A stretch of 64,000 nucleotides of DNA from Paractinoplanes rishiriensis (GTDB taxonomy: Bacteria; Actinomycetota; Actinomycetes; Mycobacteriales; Micromonosporaceae), in contig NZ_BOMV01000077.1 in NCBI RefSeq assembly GCF_016862375.1, forward strand, positions 62,001 to 126,000. The letters are read 5' to 3'. Positions within the stretch are counted from its first letter, which is position 1. The number at the start of each line of letters is the position of its first letter. Shown here piece by piece: positions 15,342-22,564 of this stretch. The notes under the pieces are model-generated. The model was not told where the DNA came from, did no database searches, and saw only the letters and a program-made list of their open reading frames with translations. A program made the translations under genes and the position numbers.

Positions 15342-16541
15342 GTGGACGCGTACTTCATGTCTGAACGTCATGAAGAGTTGCGCCGGGAGGTACGGGCTTT
15401 CGCTGAGACGGAGGTGCGGCTGCGCCTCGACGAGATGGAGTCGTCCCGGATCGTCCAGCAGGAGTTGTCCCGGCTGATCGCCCGGCAGGGCTGGATCGGG
15501 GTCACCGTCGGCCGCGAGTACGGCGGCATGGGTCTCGGGCATCTCGCCAAGACCATCATCATCGAGGAACTGTCCCGGGTGAGCGGCGCGATGGGCGCCA
15601 TGGTGCAGGCCTCCCAGCTGGGCGTCGCCAAGATCATCCACTTCGGCGACGAGCGGCAGAAGGCGACCTGGCTGCCCGCCGTCGCGCAGGGCGACTGCCT
15701 GCCGACCATCGCGGTGACCGAGGAGGGATCCGGCGGGCACGTGCTCGGCATGGCCGCCACCGCGGTCCGCGACGGCGACGACTACATCCTCAACGGGCGT
15801 AAGGTCTTCGTCGGCAACAGCCACGTCGGTGACGTGCACGGCGTGGTGGTGCGCACCGGCGCCGGGTCGGCCGGCCTGTCCGCGTTCCTGGTCGAGTCGG
15901 ACCGGCCGGGCTTCTCGCTCGGCGAGTACCAGCCGGCGATGGGACTGCACGGCTTCAGCTTCGGCGAACTGATCTTCCGCAACTGCCGGGTGCCGGCCGC
16001 CAACCGGCTCGGCGCCGAGGGCGACGGCCTGGCGGTCGCCTATTCGTCGAGCATCCTGTACGGGCGGCCCAACCTCACCGCGGTCTCGCTCGGCATCCAC
16101 CGGGCGCTGGTCGAGGAGACCACCAGTTACGCGGCCGGCCGCAGCCGGTACGGCAGCCCGCTGGCCGACCTGCTCCCGATCAAGCTGAAGATCGGTCAGA
16201 TGCAGTCCCGGCTGATGACCGCCCGGCTCGCCGCCTACCACGCCGTCCACCTGCTCGACCGGGGCAAGCCCTGCGACGCCGAACTGATGAACGCCAAGCT
16301 GATCAATGTCGAGTACGCCCTCGACTCGGCGCGCAACGCCATGGAGGTGCACGGCGCCTGCGGCCTCTATCTGGACCGCCCGGTGGAGCGTTTTCTCCGC
16401 GACGCGCACCACATCTTCGCCCCGGCCGGCACCTCCGACGTGCAACTCCTGCGGCTCGCCGAGGTGGCGCTGGGCACCGCCAAGGGGCAGTGGTCGCAAC
16501 AGCTCGCGCCGCGGGTCAGCACGCCGCTGGTCAGCTCCTGA
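15342..16541 (+). CDS. Acyl-CoA dehydrogenase
   Basis: A 399-residue flavoprotein of the acyl-CoA dehydrogenase family, of usual length. GTG 15342 is placed six bases after AAGGAG. Motifs: N-terminal helical domain (RREVRAFAETEVRLRL), the FAD/substrate loop IAVTEEGSGGHVLGM, DGDDYILNGRKVFVGNS, then YAAGRSRYGSPLADLLPIKLKI and the C-terminal EVHGACGLYLDRPVERFLRDAHH. The residue aligned with the usual catalytic Glu near the C-terminus is not certain; RPVERFLRDAHHIFAPAGTSDV matches the region. It oxidises an acyl-CoA to its enoyl-CoA, but substrate cannot be read. It stands alone, without electron-transfer flavoprotein or CoA ligase genes, behind an inverted-repeat operator. Its 3' end overlaps the convergent GAF gene by 11 bases. 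Confidence 0.88.
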   Translation: MDAYFMSERHEELRREVRAFAETEVRLRLDEMESSRIVQQELSRLIARQGWIGVTVGREYGGMGLGHLAKTIIIEELSRVSGAMGAMVQASQLGVAKIIHFGDERQKATWLPAVAQGDCLPTIAVTEEGSGGHVLGMAATAVRDGDDYILNGRKVFVGNSHVGDVHGVVVRTGAGSAGLSAFLVESDRPGFSLGEYQPAMGLHGFSFGELIFRNCRVPAANRLGAEGDGLAVAYSSSILYGRPNLTAVSLGIHRALVEETTSYAAGRSRYGSPLADLLPIKLKIGQMQSRLMTARLAAYHAVHLLDRGKPCDAELMNAKLINVEYALDSARNAMEVHGACGLYLDRPVERFLRDAHHIFAPAGTSDVQLLRLAEVALGTAKGQWSQQLAPRVSTPLVSS

Positions 16542-17103
16542 AACCCTCCCGGGCGTGTATCTGCGCGATCAGTTCGGCAGCCAGGGATTTGATCGTCTCC
16601 AGGCCGGGGCGGCCCCACGGGCGCGGTTCGATGTCGACCACGCAGATCGTGCCCAGCGCCGTGCCGGTCCGGTCGATCAGCGGTGCACCCAGGTAGGACC
16701 GGATGCCGATCTCGTCGACCACCGGGTTGCCGGCGAACCGCGGGTAGTCGCAGACGTCGTCCAGGACCAGGGCCTTGCGGCGCACCACGACGTGCGGGCA
16801 GTAGCCGTGGTCGCGGTCCATCACCCGGCCGGGCTGGGCCTCCGGCGGGGTGCCGGGCGGCGGCGGCGCGGTGTGCAGGCCGGCGAAGTACTGCCGGTTC
16901 TCGCTGATGAAGTTCACCATCGCGTACGGCGCGCCGGTGACCTCGCTCAGCTTGCGGGCGAAATCGTCGAACTCCGGCACGGGCTGATCGCCGAGGCCGA
17001 GTTCGTGCAGGCGGCGCATGCGGCTGCCCACCTCCGGGTCGACCGGGGTGAGCGGATGGTGGCCGGAGAAGTCGTAGATCATGCCGGGCTCCGTTTCGGT
17101 CAT
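16531..17103 (-). CDS. GAF-domain protein, last gene of the conservon operon
   Basis: A 190-residue protein starting MTETEPGMIYDFSG, with one GAF domain (~45-185): FARKLSEVTGAPYAMVNFI, DHGYCPHVVVRRKALVLDDV, NPVVDEIGIRSYLGAPLID and GTALGTICVVDIEPRPW. GAF domains of this type are common sensors in actinomycete signalling; the bound ligand is unknown. The ATG overlaps the GTPase stop (ATGA), so it is translated with the conservon. Its likely role is to sense a small molecule or redox state and modulate the GTPase or kinase. It converges on the acyl-CoA dehydrogenase gene. Confidence 0.8.
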   Translation of the reverse strand: MTETEPGMIYDFSGHHPLTPVDPEVGSRMRRLHELGLGDQPVPEFDDFARKLSEVTGAPYAMVNFISENRQYFAGLHTAPPPPGTPPEAQPGRVMDRDHGYCPHVVVRRKALVLDDVCDYPRFAGNPVVDEIGIRSYLGAPLIDRTGTALGTICVVDIEPRPWGRPGLETIKSLAAELIAQIHAREGFRS

Positions 17104-17675
17104 CGGCGGGATCGGGAGTCGATGAGGTGTCTGATCAGGCTGACGAGCACGCCGGTGGCGGACCGCGGATCCCGGGCGTCGCACAGCAGTACCGGAATGT
17201 CGGGTTTGAGGTCGAGGGCGCTGCGGACGTCGGCGGGCTCGTACCGGAACGCGCGGTCGAACTCGTTGACCGCCACCAGGAACTCGACGCCGCGGGACTC
17301 GAAGAAGTCGACCGCCGGGAAGCAGTCCTCGAGCCGGCGGGTGTCGGCCAGCACGACCGCGCCCATCGCGCCGTGCGACAGCTCGTCCCACATGAACCAG
17401 AAGCGTTCCTGCCCGGGCGTGCCGAACAGGTAGAGGACGTGCTGCTTGCTGATGGTGATCCGGCCGAAGTCCATCGCGACCGTCGTGGTCGCCTTCTTTT
17501 CGATGCCGGTGAGGTTGTCGGTGCCGACGCTCGCGGTGGTGAGCAGTTCCTCGGTACGCAGCGGTTCGATCTCGCTGACCGCGCCCACGAACGTGGTTTT
17601 GCCGACGCCGAAACCGCCCGCGATCAGCAGCTTGAGCGCGCTCGGGAACATGTCAGAGACGTCGTTGTAGGGCAT
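17100..17675 (-). CDS. Conservon small GTP-binding protein (CvnD type)
   Basis: A 191-residue GTPase: P-loop GGFGVGKTT near residue 24, switch region TTVAMDFGRI, G3 DTPGQ replaced by FGTPGQERFWFMWDEL, and the G4-like VNEFDR. These are the hallmarks of the CvnD/MglA-like GTPases encoded in actinomycete conservons. ATG 17675 was chosen because GGAGAA precedes it at good spacing, although this makes a 23-base overlap with the DUF742 gene; MFPSALKLL (17651) is an alternative without overlap. The protein probably acts at the membrane with the kinase-like protein, as a GTP-dependent switch controlling development or secondary metabolism. Confidence 0.88.
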   Translation of the reverse strand: MPYNDVSDMFPSALKLLIAGGFGVGKTTFVGAVSEIEPLRTEELLTTASVGTDNLTGIEKKATTTVAMDFGRITISKQHVLYLFGTPGQERFWFMWDELSHGAMGAVVLADTRRLEDCFPAVDFFESRGVEFLVAVNEFDRAFRYEPADVRSALDLKPDIPVLLCDARDPRSATGVLVSLIRHLIDSRSRR

Positions 17676-18030
17676 TGAGGATGTTCTCCAGTACAACCGG
17701 GTTGGCGGAGTCGGCCATCGGGTCGGGCGAACGGGTGTCCACCACGCCCCAGTCGACGAGGTCGGAGAGCAGGATCTTGGTTACCACCGCGGGGAGCTTC
17801 AGCCGGGCCGCGACCTCGGCCACCGTGGTGACGTTGCCGCACAGCCCCAGCGCCTGGGCGTGTTCCGGGCCGAGGTGACCGCGCGGGATGCGACCGGTCG
17901 CGATCACCATGGACAGGAGCTCCATGCGCCTGGTCGGTTCGGTCCGGCCGCTGCTGACCGTGTACGGCCGGACCAGTCGTCCCGCGTCGTCGTCGAACCA
18001 GTGCTCGTCGTCGGCGCCGGCCACACTCAT
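17653..18030 (-). CDS. DUF742 protein (CvnC type)
   Basis: A 125-residue protein with the DUF742 signature: LVRPYTVSSGRTEPT, LSMVIATG, LGPEHAQALGLC, and TTVAEVAARLKLPAVVTKILLSDLVDWGVV, a winged-helix-like segment. This is the third component of the conservon, co-translated with its neighbours (ATGA overlap with the roadblock gene). The helix-turn-helix-like half suggests protein or DNA contacts, but its biochemical role is undefined. Confidence 0.88.
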   Translation of the reverse strand: MSVAGADDEHWFDDDAGRLVRPYTVSSGRTEPTRRMELLSMVIATGRIPRGHLGPEHAQALGLCGNVTTVAEVAARLKLPAVVTKILLSDLVDWGVVDTRSPDPMADSANPVVLENILNALQRRL

Positions 18031-18458
18031 CGTCCGTGCAGGCCCGGAAACTCCGCCTCACGCCGCGTTGGTGTGGACAGGTACGGCCGCACACTCTTGA
18101 CCAGCTGGGCCATCTCGTAGCCGAGGACACCCGGGTCGGCGTCCTTGCCGGCCAGCACCGCGAGCACCGCACCGGAGCCGGCCGCCGAGACGAACAGCAG
18201 CGACTGGTCGAGCTCGGCGACCACCTGCCGGACCCCGTCGGACGCGCCGAACTTGGAGCCGGCGCTGCGGGCCAGCGAGAACAACCCGGAGGCGATCGCG
18301 GCCAGGTGGTCGGCGCCGTCGTCGTCGAGGCCGTGCGCGGCCTTGCGGAGCCCGTCGGACGACAGCAACAGGGCGCTCCGGGTGTCCGGAACCCGGTCGA
18401 CCAGCCCGGACAGCAGCCAGGCAAGGTCGGTTGAGGTGCGTGCATCGGTGGTCGACAT
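18027..18458 (-). CDS. Roadblock/LC7-domain protein (CvnB type)
   Basis: A 143-residue protein starting MSTTDARTSTDLAWLLSGLVDRVPDTRSALLLSSDGL, which matches the Roadblock/LC7 opening of conservon CvnB proteins. The remainder (LAAIASGLFSLARSAG, LFVSAAGSGAVLAVLAGKDADPGVLGYEM) completes the alpha/beta fold. In this family, such proteins act as GTPase-activating or scaffold partners of the CvnD GTPase. It starts 40 bases after the kinase-like gene and overlaps the DUF742 gene by four bases. Confidence 0.9.
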   Translation of the reverse strand: MSTTDARTSTDLAWLLSGLVDRVPDTRSALLLSSDGLRKAAHGLDDDGADHLAAIASGLFSLARSAGSKFGASDGVRQVVAELDQSLLFVSAAGSGAVLAVLAGKDADPGVLGYEMAQLVKSVRPYLSTPTRREAEFPGLHGR

Positions 18459-18498
18459 GTGAGCCGAACCCTTCTGTCGGTGCGGGGGGAGGGAAAGG

Positions 18499-20067
18499 TC
18501 AGGCAAGACGGTCAGGACCGGCCGGGTCGGCCTCGGCCTGGGAGACGCCGCTCATGAACGACGCCATCAACCCCGGTGTGGAATCGCCGGTCGGCTCATT
18601 GGCCGGCTGTGGGCCGAGCTGGAGCTGCGGGGCCATGTGGGTCTGGCTGCGGCGGCGCGGGAGGGGTGGCCGTGCCGCCGCCGGTGCCGCCGCCGGCAGC
18701 TGGTGCGGCGCCTGCTGGTGTGCCGCCTGCTGGTGTGCCGCCTGCTGGAGCGCCGGTTGCTGGTGCGGCTGCTCGGCGGGCGCGAGGTGCCGGGCCGCGG
18801 AGGAGTTGGACCAGGCCGGCTGCCGGGGCATCTCGGCGGTGTGGTCGTCCAGCGTCCGCGGCCGGCCGGGGCTGACCGGCGCGCTGGCCACCGCGGCGAC
18901 GGCGCTCACCGTAACGGCCGGCGCGGGCTCGGCGCCCAGCAACGCCTCCGGCAGGATGACGACCGCCTGCGTACCGCCATAGATGTTGGTTTGCAGTTGC
19001 ACCACGATGCCGTGCTGGCGGGCGATCATCGAGACCACGAAGAGCCCGATCCGCCCGTCGCGCAGCAGGTCGTCGAGGTTGAAGTGCTCGGGGTTGGCGA
19101 GCAGCTGGTTGACCCGCTCCTGATCGACCCGCTGCATGCCGAGACCGCGGTCCTCGACCTCGATCGCGACGCCCGCCGCCACCTGCTGGGCCCGGAGCAG
19201 CACCTGGGTGTGCGGGGGCGCGAACATGGTCGCGTTCTCGATCAGCTCGGCGATCAGGTGGATGATGCTGGCCACCGCGTGCCCCGGCAGCGTGCCCTCG
19301 ATCGGCGGCACGAGCTTGACCCGGGAGTACTGCTCGACCTCGGCGGTCGCCGAGCGCAGCACCTCGGTGAGCGCGACCGGCCGGCTCCACTGCCGCCGGG
19401 ACACCGAGCCGCCGAGCACCGCCAGGTTTTCCGCGTGCCGCCGGATGCGGGTCGCCAGGTGGTCGACCTGGAACAGGCCCTTGAGCAGATCGGGGTCCTC
19501 GACCTCGTTCTCCAGGGCGTCGAGCAGCTTGATCTCGCGGTGCACCAGCGACTGCAGCCGCCGGGACAGGTTGACGAAGATCTCCACCTGCTTGCCGGGC
19601 GTGTACGCAGTGGACGACGCGGCCGCCGGCGCTGGCCGGGCCTCGGCCTGGCGCAGCTGCTCGGTGAGCCGGTCGACGCTGGCCCGCGCCTCGGCGAGCT
19701 GGGACCGTGCGGTGTCCAGTTCGGACCGGGTGCCGGCGGAGCGGGCGTCGGTGGGCCGGGTGTCGATGGACCGGGTGCCGGTGGGCCGGGTGTCGGCGGC
19801 CGGGCTCGGGAAGCCGAACGACTGGCCGCGGTGATGCCGGATCTGCCCGACGGCGTACAGCGCCGAGGCGAGAACGGTGACGATGCCGGCCAGGCTGAGC
19901 ACCACGAGCCCGGGATAGACGTCGTCCAGGGCGAGCACCCACGCCGCGGTGGCGAACAGCCCGGCGGCGACCGCGGCCGGGACGGCTATCGACCAGGTCA
20001 GCTGGCCGGGCAGCGAGCGCGCGAACCGCTGGTCCGCTTGCTCGTAAGAGGAAGATGTATCGGGCAT
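18499..20067 (-). CDS. Conservon sensor histidine kinase-like protein (CvnA type)
   Basis: A 522-residue membrane protein. Two membrane segments at ~15-70 (TWSIAVPAAVAAGLFATAAW; GLVVLSLAGIVTVLASALYAV), then a Thr/Arg-rich linker and coiled-coil (ELDTARSQLAEARASVDRL). The kinase-like core has VNLSRRLQSLVHREIKLLDALE and an HATPase domain with HLIAELIENATMFAPPHT (N box), VEDRGLGM and GRIGLFVVSMIARQHG. The C-terminal ~110 residues are Pro/Gln/His/Ala-rich with repeated AHQQA units, likely disordered. It is shorter than nitrate-sensing family members that carry an extracellular domain. ATG 20067 is better placed than 20073 relative to AAGG. It is the first gene of the five-gene conservon operon. 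Confidence 0.85.
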   Translation of the reverse strand: MPDTSSSYEQADQRFARSLPGQLTWSIAVPAAVAAGLFATAAWVLALDDVYPGLVVLSLAGIVTVLASALYAVGQIRHHRGQSFGFPSPAADTRPTGTRSIDTRPTDARSAGTRSELDTARSQLAEARASVDRLTEQLRQAEARPAPAAASSTAYTPGKQVEIFVNLSRRLQSLVHREIKLLDALENEVEDPDLLKGLFQVDHLATRIRRHAENLAVLGGSVSRRQWSRPVALTEVLRSATAEVEQYSRVKLVPPIEGTLPGHAVASIIHLIAELIENATMFAPPHTQVLLRAQQVAAGVAIEVEDRGLGMQRVDQERVNQLLANPEHFNLDDLLRDGRIGLFVVSMIARQHGIVVQLQTNIYGGTQAVVILPEALLGAEPAPAVTVSAVAAVASAPVSPGRPRTLDDHTAEMPRQPAWSNSSAARHLAPAEQPHQQPALQQAAHQQAAHQQAPHQLPAAAPAAARPPLPRRRSQTHMAPQLQLGPQPANEPTGDSTPGLMASFMSGVSQAEADPAGPDRLA

Positions 20068-20503
20068 GAGCATCCTTGCGCGGGCTGGACAAGTGTGGTG
20101 ATGCGGCAATGTCCGGTGTGGAGGCGCACCCACTCTAGTGGGCCGGTCGCTCTTGTCCAGCACGAGAAATCCGGCCGGGTATCAAACCGGCGTTGTGGTC
20201 CGCTTCGATGCATCAAACAGGGGTCCGCGGGCGACGGCGTGCCACCCCCGGGCGGTGGTCACCGACCAGGACTTTCGCCGCCGCCCCGGCCGCCGGAGGG
20301 GCGCCGTTGGGGGCCCGGCCGCGCTAGATCGGTGCTCATCGATCGATTGAAGTTAGGGGATTAGGGGATTTCCCGGCGCCGAAAATTAGGGACCTTTACC
20401 GTGCATTAACGTCCTCGAGTCGTATTGCCGACTCGGCGGGCCGGCGTTGCGGCGATCCACGGCCCGGGAGAAAATGCCCACTCACGGGTGAACGGGGACT
20501 TCG
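20068..20503. promoter_or_regulatory. Divergent promoter region with nested inverted repeats (conservon and PH-domain genes)
   Basis: GCTGGACAAG (20084-20093) and CTTGTCCAGC (20152-20161) are perfect 10-bp inverted arms 58 bp apart. Between them CCCACT-CT-AGTGGG (20129-20142) is another near-perfect palindrome. Further right, TTAGGGGA is repeated in tandem (20353-20368) and a third, shortened copy TTAGGGA lies at 20386-20392. No gene is visible in the 436 bases. The arms near the conservon start could bind a dimeric regulator or loop the promoter. Confidence 0.35.
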
Positions 20504-21004
20504 ATGGCAACGACGAGCGATACCCGGCTGCGGCCACCGCGGAATCCCGTCGACCGTCGCGCGGTCGGCTGGTGGACGACCAACCTGCTGCTGCTCTTCG
20601 GGTCGCCGGTGCTGGTGCTGGTCATCCTCGGGGTGCTGATCGCGCCGGCGCGGTTCTGGCTGCTCGCCCCGGCCGCGCTGATCGGGGTGCTGGGCCTGGT
20701 CGCGGTGCTGGCGCTGCCGCGCTGGTGGTTCCGGGTGCACCGGTGGGAGGTCACCGGCACCGCGGTCTACACCCGCACCGGCTGGTTCTGGCAGGAGTGG
20801 CGGGTGGCGCCGCTGTCTCGGATCCAGACCGTGGACACCCGCCGCGGACCGCTCGAGCAGCGGTTCGGCCTGGCCACCGTGGTGGTGACCACGGCGTCGG
20901 CCAAGGGCGCGGTGACCATCCCGGGGCTCGCCCACGAGCTGGCCGCCGAGATCGCCGAGCAGCTCACCCTGACCACCCAGGCCGTACCGGGCGACGCGAC
21001 ATGA
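20504..21004 (+). CDS. Bacterial PH-domain membrane protein (YdbS-like)
   Basis: A 166-residue protein with two membrane helices (LLLLFGSPVLVLVILGVLI; LLAPAALIGVLGLVAVLAL) followed by one bacterial PH domain (bPH2/DUF304): WEVTGTAVYTRTGWFWQEWRVAPLSRIQTVDTRRGPLEQRFGLATVVV. Such YdbS-like proteins work beside YdbT-like partners; in Bacillus the YdbS/YdbT pair affects resistance to antibiotics made by competitors. Its stop overlaps the next start (ATGA), so the pair is translationally coupled. Confidence 0.85.
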   Translation: MATTSDTRLRPPRNPVDRRAVGWWTTNLLLLFGSPVLVLVILGVLIAPARFWLLAPAALIGVLGLVAVLALPRWWFRVHRWEVTGTAVYTRTGWFWQEWRVAPLSRIQTVDTRRGPLEQRFGLATVVVTTASAKGAVTIPGLAHELAAEIAEQLTLTTQAVPGDAT

Positions 21005-22500
21005 GCGCCGAGTGGCGCGAGCTCGACCGGCGGGCCGTGCCGGTGGCGGTGGTGTTCATGAGCGGGGTGGCGGTGGCGGCCGGCGTGCCGACGCTGATCG
21101 GGCTGTCCGGCATCTCGACCGCGGTCGCGGTGGGCTGGACGCTGCCCGGCGCCGTCTTCGTCGTGCTGGCCGGCACGGTCGCCGAGTGGCTGCGGCACCG
21201 CTTCACCCGCTACCGGGTCGGCGCCGACCGCGTCGAGTTGCACACCGGGGCGCTGATCCGCACCCGGCGCTCGCTTCAACGCGACCGGATCCGCACGGTG
21301 GACGTGACGGCCGACCCGCTGCTGCGCGTGTTCGGGCTGGTCTCGGTGCGGATCGGCACCGGCGAGCACGCCGAGAAGGGCACCGTCCGGCTGCGCCCGG
21401 TCACCCGCGCCACCGGTGACGAACTGCGCCGCATCCTGCTGCACCGGGCCGCCAGCGAGCCGGTCGCGGAAAACACTCTGGCCGTGCTCGACCCGGCCTG
21501 GATCCGGTACGCGCCGCTGTCGTTCGTGGCGCCCGCGCTGGGCGTCGCCGCGCTCGGTGGCGTACTCAACCTGGCCGACTGGGTCGGTCAGGCCGGCGGC
21601 GTCATCGACTGGGCGATCGACCTGCTCGGCGGCCTCGGCCTGATCGGCGCACTCGCGGTGCTGGCCGGCGTCGCGGCGGTGGTCGGCGCGATCGGCGCGC
21701 TCGGGCTGTGGGTCGAGATGTGGCGCGGCTACCGCCTCGACCGCGAGCCGGGCGGCACGTTACGGGTGCGCCGCGGCCTGCTGACCACCCGCTCCATCTC
21801 GATCGAGGAGGACCGGCTGCGCGGGGTCGACGTGGTCGAGCCGCTGGGCGCCCGGCTGGCCGGTGCGGCCCGGGTGGACGCGGTGGCCAGTGGCATGGCC
21901 AAGGGCGTCGAGCACGACAAGGCCCAGCACAGTACGCTGCTGCCGCCCGCGCCCAAGGAGGTAGCCGACCGGGTCGCCGCCGCCGTGCTGCGCGAGGAGG
22001 TCTCGCCCACCGAGGCCGTGCACCTGGCGCCGCACCCGATCGCCGCGCGCGGCCGCCGGGTGCGCTGGGCGCTGGCCGCGGTGCTGGCCGCCGAACTGCC
22101 GCTGATCGTGCTCGGCCTGCTGCTCACCGACGTGCTGCTGCACATCGCATGGATCACCGCCCTGGCCGCGGTGCCGGTGGCGGTGGTGCTCGCGCTGGAC
22201 GCCTACCGCAGCCTCGGCCACGGCACCGTCGGCGGCTACCTGGTGATGCGCAGCGGCTCGGTGCGCCGCTCGACCGCGGCCCTGCAACGCCGCGGCATCA
22301 TCGGCTGGACCGTGCGCCAGTCGGTGTTCCAGCGCCGCGCCGGCCTGGCCAACGTCTGGGCGACCACCGCGGCGGGCGCCGGCGCCTACGCCATCCGCGA
22401 CGTGGACACCGGCGTGGGCCTGGACGTGGCCGACGCCGCGGTGCCCGGCCTGCTCGCGCCGTTCCTGGAGACCGGCTTCCCTGATACAGCAGATGCATGA
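21001..22500 (+). CDS. Bacterial PH-domain membrane protein (YdbT-like)
   Basis: A 499-residue protein with two or three bPH2 domains separated by membrane helix pairs. Each PH unit shows the same cue: YRVGADRVELHTGALIRTRRSLQRDRIRTVDVTADPLLRVFGLVSV, YRLDREPGGTLRVRRGLLTTRSISIEEDRLRGVDVVEPLGARL, and YLVMRSGSVRRSTAALQRRGIIGWTVRQSVFQRRAGLANV. Membrane helices lie before each (LIGLSGISTAVAVGWTL; LLGGLGLIGALAVLAGVAAVVGAIGAL; LAAVLAAELPLIVLGLLL). The order matches YdbT proteins. ATG 21001 is fixed by the ATGA overlap. A role in envelope stress or antimicrobial resistance is inferred from the Bacillus homologues. Confidence 0.85.
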   Translation: MSAEWRELDRRAVPVAVVFMSGVAVAAGVPTLIGLSGISTAVAVGWTLPGAVFVVLAGTVAEWLRHRFTRYRVGADRVELHTGALIRTRRSLQRDRIRTVDVTADPLLRVFGLVSVRIGTGEHAEKGTVRLRPVTRATGDELRRILLHRAASEPVAENTLAVLDPAWIRYAPLSFVAPALGVAALGGVLNLADWVGQAGGVIDWAIDLLGGLGLIGALAVLAGVAAVVGAIGALGLWVEMWRGYRLDREPGGTLRVRRGLLTTRSISIEEDRLRGVDVVEPLGARLAGAARVDAVASGMAKGVEHDKAQHSTLLPPAPKEVADRVAAAVLREEVSPTEAVHLAPHPIAARGRRVRWALAAVLAAELPLIVLGLLLTDVLLHIAWITALAAVPVAVVLALDAYRSLGHGTVGGYLVMRSGSVRRSTAALQRRGIIGWTVRQSVFQRRAGLANVWATTAAGAGAYAIRDVDTGVGLDVADAAVPGLLAPFLETGFPDTADA

Positions 22501-22507
22501 CGCGGGA

Positions 22508-22527
22508 CGGTAGGGCCAGGGCTACCG
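22508..22527. terminator. Short hairpin between convergent genes
   Basis: CGGTAG and CTACCG form a 6-bp stem with an 8-base loop just after the PH-domain gene; a second G/C-rich inverted stretch (GGCCGGCC) follows. Weak but well placed to stop transcription between convergent genes. Confidence 0.35.
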
Positions 22528-22564
22528 ACGGGGCCGGCCCGGCATCTCTCGAACGACCGGTGCG

